This document shows, piece by piece, positions 1 to 8,260 of a DNA stretch of 64,000 nt. The notes below the pieces were generated by a model. The model worked only from the letters and a program-made list of their open reading frames with translations. It searched no databases and had not been told where the DNA came from. The position numbers and the translations under genes are program-made. This DNA is from JAJYSO01 sp964586655 (GTDB lineage: Bacteria; Bacteroidota; Bacteroidia; Flavobacteriales; Flavobacteriaceae). The stretch is from contig CAZPGY010000014.1 in assembly GCA_964586655.1 (NCBI GenBank), positions 3,191-67,190 of the forward strand, read 5' to 3'. How positions within the stretch are numbered: the stretch's first letter is position 1; the number at the start of each line of letters is the position of its first letter.

Positions 1-288
1 ACGTCCGCTCTCGTCAAAATTCAATCGACGATCGCCGTTGAGGTCTTGAAAAGCCATGACTGCATACTCCCCATCGGGGATTTCGTCAAAAGCCACCTCC
101 ACAGGATTGTGTTCTATTTTGACCGCTTTCGCATACGTTGGTACTGCACCAAAATCATCCTGTTCATATACGGCCACCATCAAAGTTCCTTCTTCTTGAT
201 TGAAACCGGTGAACTTCATTTTTAAATGATTTTGTCCTAAACACACGCCGGTAAAAAGGATCATTCCAAATAAGATTAAATGTCTCAT
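1..288 (-). CDS. DUF2141 family secreted protein (3' end outside window)
   Basis: The reading frame starts at ATG 288 and runs off the left edge of the window after 96 codons. It opens with a signal peptide (MRHLILFGMILFTGVCLGQ) and continues with a beta-rich domain containing a GTLMVAVY strand and the closing pattern FDEIPDGEYAVMAFQDLNGD, which is typical of the DUF2141 family. Members are about 140 residues long, so roughly a third is missing. The family is common in Bacteroidota and presumed periplasmic; its function is unknown. A possible -7 promoter box (TAGGTTTG on the minus strand, 314-321) lies about 26 bases upstream of the start codon. Confidence 0.8.
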   Translation of the reverse strand, partial: MRHLILFGMILFTGVCLGQNHLKMKFTGFNQEEGTLMVAVYEQDDFGAVPTYAKAVKIEHNPVEVAFDEIPDGEYAVMAFQDLNGDRRLNFDESGR

Positions 289-502
289 AATAATTAGGTT
301 TTAAAATTCAATTCAAACCTACCGACAAACTCTTTTTCGAGCCCTCTATAGCTGACTGAACTGTCAAATAAAACCGACCAACTGTCATTATCGTCAAATC
401 GCAGTAGATTTTTGTGCGGCATACGTCCGTTTATACAGGGGAAATTCACAACTAAAACCCGACACTACTCCATTAATATTTCGTTCATTTGCATATATTT
501 TC

Positions 503-1711
503 TTGAGTTTACCCCCGTTAAGCCACCATAATTTGAGCAAGTCATATCTTCGTAATACCGTTACATTAGTCGGTGTGGTACTTTTGGCATCTAATCTGCG
601 TGCGCCAATAGTCTCCGTCGGGCCGGTTACTCCAGCAATTATTGCCGACTTAAACCTCTCGCCGGCAGTCATGGGACTCATCACGACCATCCCGCTATTG
701 TGTTTTGCATTCGGATCTGTTTTTATCCCGCGATTAGCCGGTCGATTGGGCGTAGAAAAAGCATTATTAGCCTCTGTTTTCTTGCTAATGATCGGCGTGT
801 TTATTCGTCCTGTCAACCATTTTTTGTTTTTAGGCTCCATCCTAATCGGCTTAATGATTACCGTCGCTAATGTTTTAATGCCACCGTTTGTCAAAAAATA
901 TTTCCCCGATAAAGCAGGACTTGTCACCGCCTTATTTTTATCAATCTCAAATATTTTTGCTGCGCTTTCTGTATTTTTCAGTGTTCAGCTGGGAAATATT
1001 GCCGATTTGGGATGGAAATCTTCTATTGGTATTTGGGGGTTTTTATCCTTGATTGCCTTACCATTCTGGTGGTATATTCTCAACCACAAAAAAACAACCA
1101 ATCCCTCAAAAAGACCTGTAAAGCGTCCTCGGAAAATGTGGTCGTCGTCATTGGCTTGGCAAATATCTATTTTTATGGGCATGCAGTCTGTCATCTATTA
1201 TGTTCTTTCGGCCTGGCTTCCCACCATACTGCAAAATTGGGGCATGGCTGTGGGGCCATCGGGAGCTATGGTGTTTTATATTCAACTGGCCACCATCCCC
1301 ATGATGTTTGCCGGAGCATTGATGGCCGGAAAAACTAAGTATTTGCGAGCTTTTGTTTGGATAGCTTCACTCTTAATGTTTTCGGGGATTGCCTTGTTTA
1401 TCATTGGAAAAACAAGCTTTGCCATAATCGCCAGTATTCTTATCGGCTTTTCTATCGGATGTGTCTTTTCTTTATCGACTATGTTTTTTGTAGTTAAAAC
1501 GAATAGCGTTTCTGACGCCGCACAATTATCGGGAATGGCGCAAACTGTCGGTTATTTTATTGCCGGTTGTTTTCCACCTCTGGTCGGATATTTATTTCAA
1601 CAAACCCAATCCTGGAAACTGTCACTTTGGGTATTGCTGAGTATTCCGGTGATAATGTGCATTACCGGACTTTTGGCCGTAAAAGATCGTACCATCTCCC
1701 CCACTGATTGA
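503..1711 (+). CDS. CynX/NimT-type MFS transporter
   Basis: A 402-residue polytopic membrane protein of the major facilitator superfamily. The N-terminal segment LLASNLRAPIVSVGPV followed by a GLITTIPLLCFAFGS helix is characteristic of the CynX/NimT (cyanate/2-nitroimidazole) branch. About twelve hydrophobic helices are visible, with a basic cytoplasmic loop (KKTTNPSKRPVKRPRKMW) near residue 200 separating the two six-helix halves. Known members export small organic compounds, but the substrate cannot be read from sequence. The start used is TTG at 503; a TTG at 533 is an alternative, and no ATG occurs before the first transmembrane segment is complete, so the start is uncertain. It converges with the flavodoxin pair downstream. 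Confidence 0.85.
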   Translation: MSLPPLSHHNLSKSYLRNTVTLVGVVLLASNLRAPIVSVGPVTPAIIADLNLSPAVMGLITTIPLLCFAFGSVFIPRLAGRLGVEKALLASVFLLMIGVFIRPVNHFLFLGSILIGLMITVANVLMPPFVKKYFPDKAGLVTALFLSISNIFAALSVFFSVQLGNIADLGWKSSIGIWGFLSLIALPFWWYILNHKKTTNPSKRPVKRPRKMWSSSLAWQISIFMGMQSVIYYVLSAWLPTILQNWGMAVGPSGAMVFYIQLATIPMMFAGALMAGKTKYLRAFVWIASLLMFSGIALFIIGKTSFAIIASILIGFSIGCVFSLSTMFFVVKTNSVSDAAQLSGMAQTVGYFIAGCFPPLVGYLFQQTQSWKLSLWVLLSIPVIMCITGLLAVKDRTISPTD

Positions 1712-1824
1712 CACTGCTTTGGTTTATCTTGTTTCTGTCCTTTCTCTCCTCGAAGTCCTACCCAACCCGTAAAAATTCAATAAAAACAAGGCTTATATCC
1801 CGTCAATACGCCGTCGAGCTGACA

Positions 1825-2274
1825 TTATTTTTCATCGGTCTTTACCAAGCTTTGCGCAAATCTCTCAATTCGTTTTTTATCGGCTTCTTTGGCATTCAAT
1901 TCTATTTTAAGCACCTCGGCTCCCCGAGTGGCTCCGGTAAGTTGAAATTGTTGGTCAAAATCGTCAACCGATTTGCAGTAATACCCATAAAATTCTTCTC
2001 CCGATCCCAAGACCCCATATACCTTTCCGCTAAGGTCGAGCGCTCCCAAATCTTCATAAAATCCGACAATCTCATCCGGCAAATCTCCCGCTGAACCATA
2101 GGTGTAGGTAGCAACTACACAGATATCAACACTTTTAAATGCCTTGGCGTCTATCTGCTGACATTCCCGCACACAAACTTTCAAACCGAGTCCTTTGAAG
2201 TTTTCTGCCAAAATATGGGCTATCTCTTTAGAATTACCGGTCCAACTGGCATATACAATCAGTACTTTTCGCAT
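1825..2274 (-). CDS. Flavodoxin (second copy of a tandem pair)
   Basis: A 149-residue flavodoxin-fold protein. It begins with the strand VLIVYASWTGNSKEIA, whose T-G-N phosphate loop (residues about 11-15) binds FMN phosphate. The later segments ATYTYGSAGDLPDE and VLGSGEEFYGYYCKSVD correspond to the two loops that flank the isoalloxazine ring. Flavodoxins are cytoplasmic one-electron carriers that can replace ferredoxin. The gene lies 28 bp downstream of a second flavodoxin of very similar architecture, so the two look like a tandem duplication transcribed together. The first copy carries T-G-T-D in the 60s-loop region where this one has G-S-A-G, suggesting some divergence in flavin environment. 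Confidence 0.9.
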   Translation of the reverse strand: MRKVLIVYASWTGNSKEIAHILAENFKGLGLKVCVRECQQIDAKAFKSVDICVVATYTYGSAGDLPDEIVGFYEDLGALDLSGKVYGVLGSGEEFYGYYCKSVDDFDQQFQLTGATRGAEVLKIELNAKEADKKRIERFAQSLVKTDEK

Positions 2275-2302
2275 GTTTTCTATTTTTTATAAACCCGAAA
2301 CA

Positions 2303-2770
2303 TCAACGCCGTTTATCTCGATAGGCCTTCCATAACTCTTTGGCAAAATTCATTATTTGAACTTGATCTTCGGGGCTTTGTGCATTGAGTTCAAATTTTA
2401 AAGCTCGACTGCCGCGAGTGGCGTGGGTAGTCTGTAAACGATTTTCAAAGTAATCAACAGCTCGGCAAAAATGTTCATAAAACTCTTGTCCCGATCCCAA
2501 AACACCATAAATTTTTCCGGTCAGATCGAGTGTAGCCAAATCTTCATAAAAATCAATCATTTCGTCCGGCAGCTCTCCATCGGTACCATAAGTATAGGTA
2601 GCTACTACGCAGATATCCTGCTCCAAAAATTCATCGGCTTCCACTTGCAAAGATTCGACCACTTCCACCGCAGCCCCCAAATCCCGAAGTTGTTGCCCAA
2701 GGTTTTCGGCAATCTCTTCGGTGTTTCCGGTTAAACTGGCAAATACAATTAAAACTTTAGGCGATTTCAT
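2303..2770 (-). CDS. Flavodoxin (first copy of a tandem pair)
   Basis: A 155-residue flavodoxin with the FMN phosphate-binding loop FASLTGNTEEIAENLG at residues about 10-25, the aromatic loop ATYTYGTDGELPDEMIDFYED, and VLGSGQEFYEHFCRAVD near residue 95. It is the promoter-proximal member of a two-gene unit; its paralogue follows 28 bp downstream in the same direction. It is divergent from the methyltransferase gene at 2963, and the 190 bp between them should hold both promoters. The length and the acidic character fit the short-chain flavodoxin class. The electron donor and acceptor cannot be inferred from the surrounding genes. Confidence 0.9.
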   Translation of the reverse strand: MKSPKVLIVFASLTGNTEEIAENLGQQLRDLGAAVEVVESLQVEADEFLEQDICVVATYTYGTDGELPDEMIDFYEDLATLDLTGKIYGVLGSGQEFYEHFCRAVDYFENRLQTTHATRGSRALKFELNAQSPEDQVQIMNFAKELWKAYRDKRR

Positions 2771-2962
2771 GATGACATCTTTATGGTCTAAAGTTCGTGA
2801 AAAATCGGGAGATTTGATAAAATAGGCCGTTAAGATTAACTTCAGAACAGTAATGGATACACTTTAAACGAAAAGCTTAAGTTCTTGTTTATTTGTTTCC
2901 GTTCCTGCTGTAGTTTAAGTATCTTGGGCTTTTAAACCTCATCGATTTTATACGCCTTTGCT

Positions 2963-3550
2963 ATGAACCAAAAAAATAGCGCAGCTTATTGGACGCAAAA
3001 ATACAAACAGGGTAAAACCGGTTGGAATATTGGGCATATATCCACGCCATTAAAAGCCTATATTGACCAACTGGAAGATAAAACCCAGAAGATTCTCATT
3101 CCCGGAACCGGCAATTCTTATGAAGCAGAATATTTGTGGCGCAAAGGGTTTAAAAATGTTGATGTAGCCGATATCTCGGCATATCCTTTAAATAACTTGG
3201 CGGATCGCGTACCCGATTTTCCCAAAAGCCACTTGCTTCACAGTGATTTTTTTGATCTTAGCGGATCCTACGATCTGATTTTTGAGCAGACTTTCTTTTG
3301 TGCATTAACTCCCCATCTCAGAGAAGATTATGTGCAAAAAATGGCTGAACTTTTAAAACCGACCGGAAAGTTAGTGGGCTTGCTCTTTAAATTTCCTTTA
3401 ACCGAAGACGGCCCTCCCTATGGAGGAAACGAAAATATATATCGAAAGCTTTTTGCTTCAAAATTTAAAATAGCACTCATGGAACCGGCATACAATTCCA
3501 TTCCCCCTCGTGCGGGTAGCGAATTATTTTTTCAGCTGGTAAAAAAGTAA
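2963..3550 (+). CDS. TPMT-family SAM-dependent methyltransferase
   Basis: A 195-residue class I methyltransferase. The N-terminal YWTQKYKQGKTGWNIGHIS is the hallmark of the thiopurine S-methyltransferase (TPMT) family; the SAM-binding glycine motif is ILIPGTGNSYEAEYL (residues about 44-58), followed by the acidic DVADIS strand end. Later motifs (DLIFEQTFFCAL, LKPTGKLVGLLF) also match that family. Bacterial members methylate thiols, selenols or tellurium compounds, or are of unknown substrate; this one is cytoplasmic, having no signal peptide. It is a single gene between divergent flavodoxins and the M1 peptidase, with its own ATG start. Confidence 0.85.
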   Translation: MNQKNSAAYWTQKYKQGKTGWNIGHISTPLKAYIDQLEDKTQKILIPGTGNSYEAEYLWRKGFKNVDVADISAYPLNNLADRVPDFPKSHLLHSDFFDLSGSYDLIFEQTFFCALTPHLREDYVQKMAELLKPTGKLVGLLFKFPLTEDGPPYGGNENIYRKLFASKFKIALMEPAYNSIPPRAGSELFFQLVKK

Positions 3551-3726
3551 AATTTCTTTCAAAAAAAAGAGGTACTTCCAAAGTTTTCTTAAATTTTATA
3601 GATTGACAAGGGTAAGACTCAATTTTTTTATACATTTCCACGACAAAACTTATAATAAGTTCTCTTCGAGAAAGCCTATTTTTTTGTCGCACTTTTATGT
3701 AATCTCTCAATAATAACTTTTTTCTT

Positions 3727-6315
3727 ATGAAATTATTTTTAAAAACCTGCGTATCCCTACTTTTGATTATCGGGGTGAGCACGGCCGTCTATGCGCAAAA
3801 TGACGACAGCGCAAAAAAAACGAACTACGACAAATACAAAGCGTTTAGCACTTTGTTTATGGAAAAACACGCCAACGCTTTTCACAGTGCCACCGGCAAG
3901 CCCGGTCCCTTGTATTGGCAAAACAAAGCAGACTACGAAATTCACGCCACCTTGGATACGCTGCATAAAAAAATAAGTGCAGAAATGACCATAACCTATC
4001 ACAACAACAGTCCGTATACCTTGCATTTTCTTTGGCTTCAGCTCGATCAAAACACCTTTAAGAAGGGCTCGAGAAGTTCTTATCTCTATCCGGCCAGTGA
4101 TCGTAATGGCATTAGAAATTATACCCAAGGTTACCAGCTTCACCAAGTATCGATTGATCAAAAACAAGTAGACTATCGGGTATCAGATTCTCGCATGAAA
4201 ATCAATTTGCCCAGCCCTTTAGCCTCAGGCGATGAAGTAGAGGTGCACCTTCGTTATGCATTCAAAATCCCTATACACGGCAAAGATCGCATGGGGCGTT
4301 TGGAAACCAAAAACGGCACCATTTACACCATTGCCCAATGGTATCCGCGCATGTGTGTATATGATGAAGTAGAAGGCTGGAACACTTTACCCTATTTAGG
4401 AACAGGTGAATTTTATTTGGAATACGGCGATTTTGACTACACCATTACGGCACCGGCCAATATGCTGGTTACCGGATCCGGAGTTCTTCAAAATCCCAAA
4501 AAAGTATTGACCGAAACCATGCGCAACCGACTGGAAAAAGCACATCAAAGTGATGAAACGCTTACTATTGTTTCGGCAGATGAAATGGAATCGGGTGATT
4601 TTCACAAAAAGGGTAAGCAGGGAATGCTAACTTGGCATTTTAAAATGGAAAACAGTCGCGATATTGCCTGGGCTGCTTCCGCGGCTTTTATCTGGGACGC
4701 TGCCCGCATCAACCTGCCCAATGGACAGAAAGCTTTAGCCCAATCTTTTTACCCGATTGAAAGTTCGGGACAAGAAGGCTACGGCCGTTCCACCGAGTAT
4801 GTAAAACGCAGTATCGAAATCTATTCTGAGGACTGGTATCCCTATCCCTACCAAGTGGCTACCAATGTAGCGGGTCATGAAGGCGGAATGGAATATCCGG
4901 GAATTGTTTTCTGTAGTTACAAAAGCAAAAACGGCGGATTGTGGCACGTGACCACCCACGAATTTGGTCACACCTGGTTCCCGATGATTGTGGGATCTAA
5001 CGAACGAAAATATGGGTGGATGGATGAAGGACTCAACACTTTTATCAATGGGGTTGCCACCAAAAAGTTTAATGATGGCGAATATTATAAAGAGAAAAAC
5101 TACCAGAACCAAGCCGCCATGTTGTTTAACGATCGTCTCGATCCGGTTTTCACCATTCCCGATGTGATTCACAACCAGCATAATTTAGGAATTGAAGCTT
5201 ATTACAAACCCGGTACAGCCTTGGATGTTTTGCGCAATGTAGTTTTAGGCAAGGAGCGATTTGACAAAGCCTTCCGAGCTTATATTGACCGTTGGGCCTT
5301 CAAGCATCCGGAACCTTGGGATTTTTTCAATACCATGAGCAATGTCTCAGGCGAAGATTTAGACTGGTTCTTTAAAGGTTGGTTTATGAAAAAATGGGCC
5401 ATAGATCAAGCGGTAGAAAGTATTGATTATGTCAATGGAGCCCCTCAAAATGGAGCAAAAATCACCTTATTGAACAAACAGGAAATGCCCATGCCTGTAG
5501 ATTTGAAGATTACTTTTGACAACGGACAGACCAAAAGGGTTAAGCTTCCTGTAGAAATATGGCTCACCGGTGCAGAATATGTCTATCATCTCGATTCGGA
5601 TACTAAAATAAAATCGGTTGAAATCGATCCCGATCATTTGGTTCCGGATATCAATCCGATGAACAATATTTTCATCAATTTGGATCCTGCTCCAAAAGGA
5701 GTGACTGCCCAAACAGTCGTTGACGATTATATTAAAGCCATTGGTGGGCGACAAAAACTGGAAAACGTAAAAGATATTTCCCAAACCATGACTGCCCAAA
5801 TTAGAGGAATGCCCATCAGCTTCCGCCAACTCAGAAAAGTACCTGATTATTTCCTACAGGAAGTGAAATTCAGAGGACAAAGTATGCGAAAAACAGTGAT
5901 TAACGATAAAGGCGTTTCCTTATATATCCGCGGTAACAAACAAGCGCTGAGCAAGGAGCAAGAAGAAATGCTGCTCGAACAACAAAAAGAGGCCCTCTTT
6001 CCGGCACTCGATTACGGCAAAAACGGATCCAGCCTCAAACTCTTAGGGGTTAAGCATCAAGATCACCAAAAAGTCTATGTTGTAGTGGTAACCGATACCG
6101 CAGGAAACACGTCTAAAAATTATTACGACACCCAAACAGGACTGTTGCTTAAAACCACCAGTTTAAACGGGAAAGTGCTTTATGATGATTATACCGAGGT
6201 GAATGGAATCAAATTCCCGTTTGTCATCAACTCTACCCAAGGTGGACGTCAAATTAAAATGAAGGTGGAAGAAGTGAAAATCAATAGCGGACTCAACAAG
6301 TCTGACTTTGAGTAA
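3727..6315 (+). CDS. Secreted M1-family metallopeptidase with C-terminal extension
   Basis: An 862-residue protein starting with a signal peptide (cleavage probably after VYA at residue 23). The M1 (gluzincin) zinc site is complete: HEFGH at residues 411-415 and the third ligand Glu434 in WMDEG, exactly the HExxH-x18-E spacing. The beta-rich N-terminal domain and the EGGMEYPGI segment before the zinc site fit an aminopeptidase acting on peptides outside the cytoplasm. After about residue 650 there is an additional domain starting at DDYIKAIGGRQKLENVKD, resembling the outer-membrane-lipoprotein-sorting (LolA-like) fold that Bacteroidota often append to peptidases. A shorter paralogue without this extension is at 34035-35984. 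A strong terminator follows the stop. Confidence 0.9.
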   Translation: MKLFLKTCVSLLLIIGVSTAVYAQNDDSAKKTNYDKYKAFSTLFMEKHANAFHSATGKPGPLYWQNKADYEIHATLDTLHKKISAEMTITYHNNSPYTLHFLWLQLDQNTFKKGSRSSYLYPASDRNGIRNYTQGYQLHQVSIDQKQVDYRVSDSRMKINLPSPLASGDEVEVHLRYAFKIPIHGKDRMGRLETKNGTIYTIAQWYPRMCVYDEVEGWNTLPYLGTGEFYLEYGDFDYTITAPANMLVTGSGVLQNPKKVLTETMRNRLEKAHQSDETLTIVSADEMESGDFHKKGKQGMLTWHFKMENSRDIAWAASAAFIWDAARINLPNGQKALAQSFYPIESSGQEGYGRSTEYVKRSIEIYSEDWYPYPYQVATNVAGHEGGMEYPGIVFCSYKSKNGGLWHVTTHEFGHTWFPMIVGSNERKYGWMDEGLNTFINGVATKKFNDGEYYKEKNYQNQAAMLFNDRLDPVFTIPDVIHNQHNLGIEAYYKPGTALDVLRNVVLGKERFDKAFRAYIDRWAFKHPEPWDFFNTMSNVSGEDLDWFFKGWFMKKWAIDQAVESIDYVNGAPQNGAKITLLNKQEMPMPVDLKITFDNGQTKRVKLPVEIWLTGAEYVYHLDSDTKIKSVEIDPDHLVPDINPMNNIFINLDPAPKGVTAQTVVDDYIKAIGGRQKLENVKDISQTMTAQIRGMPISFRQLRKVPDYFLQEVKFRGQSMRKTVINDKGVSLYIRGNKQALSKEQEEMLLEQQKEALFPALDYGKNGSSLKLLGVKHQDHQKVYVVVVTDTAGNTSKNYYDTQTGLLLKTTSLNGKVLYDDYTEVNGIKFPFVINSTQGGRQIKMKVEEVKINSGLNKSDFE

Positions 6316-6335
6316 ATGCAACCACGGGAAGATTT

Positions 6336-6370
6336 AAAAAGGCCGCCTCCGATTGGAGGTGGCTTTTTCT
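6336..6370 (+). terminator. Rho-independent terminator after the M1 peptidase gene
   Basis: Twenty bases after the stop codon an inverted repeat occurs: AAAAAGGCCGCCTCC, a four-base loop, and GGAGGTGGCTTTTT. The G+C-rich stem ends in an uninterrupted T run, and A residues precede it, so it can also act in reverse. Confidence 0.85.
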
Positions 6371-6499
6371 TATAACCAAAGGTTTTGAGTATTCAGCTTT
6401 GATCTGTTGTTGGCGAGGCACATAAATTGATATAGATTCTTTCGTTGTTCTTTTCACTGGCACTGCGGGCGTAATGAAATGCTTGTTGTTGTGTGGCCA

Positions 6500-7591
6500 T
6501 TATTTGTTCTGTAATTCCTCTATAAGTTCAATTTTATTATCAATGTCATCTATAACTTCACCTCTATTTAATTCGTATTCCTTAAAACCATATATGTCCT
6601 TCAAACAGGAAGGACAATATTTATATTTTATACCCACTGAATTACCACATTCGCATATCCAAACTTCTTTTTCTTTAGAAGATAACATTCGTTTTTTAAT
6701 TGTGATTTCTCCTCTTTTTGGGAATGAAGATTCTATAGATTTTTTTAGTTTTTTGAATCCATTAATGTCTGAGGGCTTATAAAACTCTTTATCATAAGTA
6801 GCTATTGCTAAACCTATCTTTCTTTTATATGAGTCATCAGCTTCAAGGATTTTTATAGTTTGATCAAAATCTAGTAGGTTAAATTCCTTTATAAGAGTCT
6901 GGATATATTGGATTGCTCTTTTGTTTTTATCAGTAATAATTGCAGAGTATAATGCTTTTACTTTAATTTGGTCAGGGATATTTTCAAGATACAATTTGAA
7001 CTTTTCGAAAAATCCATCAGCATCAAAGTCCGAATCTTCATCAGTTAGTGACTTCGATAGTTTTGTTAAAATATAGGGAAGAATTTCTACCATTTGATTG
7101 TTAGTGACAAAATTCCAAACATAATCGGTAAATTCTAAATTCCCTTCATTTGCTTTTTTTGTGATATTTTTTTTGTATCTTAAATAGTCTATTTCTTTAA
7201 CAGAAATTTCTTCACCATTTTGTTTTAAAGATTGAGGTGTATTTATTTCATTTTTTTCGGCAAATACCGCAGTTCCAACAGCGGTTATCATAAACATAGA
7301 CTTCCCTTTTCCCGAAATTTCATCAATATCTATTTTTAACCCTACAACACAGTTGCCTCGAACTTTATAACACGAGCGTTTAATTTCTTTTATGGCATCA
7401 TTATATATTAACTTTAAGCCTTTTTGATACGTTTCGGATTTCCCTCCAAAAAAGTCAGTCAACCCTCCAAAAATATCTTTAAAAATATTTGTTCCAATAA
7501 CAATATGGGCGGAAATAGGTTGAATATGTTTGATTATTTTCATTCCTTCTATTGAAGAAGTTGTAGTTACCAAAATATTATTTGTATTCAT
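6500..7591 (-). CDS. YbjQ/DUF74-domain protein with C-terminal zinc ribbon
   Basis: A 363-residue protein. ATG at 7591 is chosen because it gives MNTNNILVTTTSSIEGMKI, the normal beginning of the YbjQ (PF01906) domain; a longer reading frame upstream would run through group II intron RNA sequence. The YbjQ domain covers about residues 1-105, ending in GKGKSMFMITAVGTAV. The middle is charged and helical without a recognised domain. Around residues 313-329 a CxC-x10-CxxC zinc ribbon (start CECGN, end CPSC) is visible. Small YbjQ proteins form pentamers; their role is unsettled. The gene is strikingly A+T-rich compared with its neighbours and abuts an intron scar, so horizontal acquisition is likely. 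No catalytic function can be assigned. Confidence 0.7.
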   Translation of the reverse strand: MNTNNILVTTTSSIEGMKIIKHIQPISAHIVIGTNIFKDIFGGLTDFFGGKSETYQKGLKLIYNDAIKEIKRSCYKVRGNCVVGLKIDIDEISGKGKSMFMITAVGTAVFAEKNEINTPQSLKQNGEEISVKEIDYLRYKKNITKKANEGNLEFTDYVWNFVTNNQMVEILPYILTKLSKSLTDEDSDFDADGFFEKFKLYLENIPDQIKVKALYSAIITDKNKRAIQYIQTLIKEFNLLDFDQTIKILEADDSYKRKIGLAIATYDKEFYKPSDINGFKKLKKSIESSFPKRGEITIKKRMLSSKEKEVWICECGNSVGIKYKYCPSCLKDIYGFKEYELNRGEVIDDIDNKIELIEELQNK

Positions 7592-7624
7592 ATATTTTCG
7601 TGGTATTAGTTTATAATAACGCCT

Positions 7625-7698
7625 AATTAAGTCACGCAAGAGAATTCCCCTCTTCGCCCCAGTGGGACCATACATGAGAGTCTCCCCTCATATGGCTC
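7625..7698 (-). mobile_element. Group II intron 3'-end remnant (domains V and VI)
   Basis: On the minus strand positions 7698-7665 give a 34-nt hairpin with all landmarks of group II intron domain V: the catalytic AGC triad in GAGCC, a lower stem GAGCCATA/TATGGTCC with the conserved G-U wobble, a 2-nt bulge, and an upper stem GAGGG/CTCTC closed by a GAGA (GNRA) tetraloop. One A-C mismatch occurs in the lower stem. It is followed by a second stem (about 7664-7632, arms CAC..GC..AAGAG and CTCTTGC GTG) fitting domain VI. No reverse transcriptase or domain I is found upstream (7700-8090), so this is a truncated, inactive copy. The exact 3' splice point (about 7625) is inferred. Confidence 0.65.
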
Positions 7699-7968
7699 TT
7701 TATGTTAATAATCAATACTCCCTAAATGATTTTAGTTGATTATAAAAATAGCAATTTTACTGTTATCCCCGGTTGATTTATCCCATTTTCTCAAAATAGC
7801 CTCCCTATTTTCATGGAGGACAATTCAGAATCGATGAAGAGCTGATCAATTTGAGCATTTATTTTAAAAAAAGGATTCAGCCTGATATACTATCAAATTA
7901 TACCACAAGAAGTTATGGATCGATCCAGAGATTTACAGGGTAAATACCGAACTTATTTACAGGTTTTT

Positions 7969-8021
7969 AGCGTTATAAATGGAGTGAAATGCATACGCTC
8001 CTTGTCTTGATTTATAGCGCT
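7969..8021. repeat. Long imperfect hairpin of unknown role
   Basis: Outer arms AGCGTTATAAAT (7969-7980) and ATTTATAGCGCT (8010-8021) are inverted repeats with one mismatch, and a shorter GGAG/CTCC pair sits inside. The stretch 7699-8087 holds no convincing reading frame; this hairpin is its only ordered structure besides the terminator at 8088. It may be leftover intron or element sequence. Confidence 0.35.
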
Positions 8022-8087
8022 CTTTTCAAAAATAATTTGTCACTCCTTTGGGGTACAAGTTGAACAATTACCGAATTACAATCTCAT

Positions 8088-8120
8088 AAAAAAAACGCTT
8101 ACCGAGGTAAGCGTTTTTTT
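8088..8120. terminator. Bidirectional rho-independent terminator
   Basis: A perfect inverted repeat AACGCTTACC-GA-GGTAAGCGTT is flanked by an A run on the left and a T run on the right, so it can stop transcription in both directions. It lies 140 bp past the stop of the DUF3078 gene on the minus strand and is the most likely terminator of that gene. Confidence 0.75.
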
Positions 8121-8260
8121 ATAGGATTTTATGAGAAAAGTAATCAACCCTTCAAGGGCTTAGTTAAAGGTCAATGAATACTCCCAAAGCTGTCTTCCCA
8201 ATACCGCTGATTCAAATAAGTACCGGGATGAGCTTTGGCAATTTTCTTTCTAAAAAGGTC

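Noticed and set aside
394..927. A 177-codon frame antisense to the start of the MFS gene
   Set aside because: Shadow of the MFS coding region with no protein-like composition.
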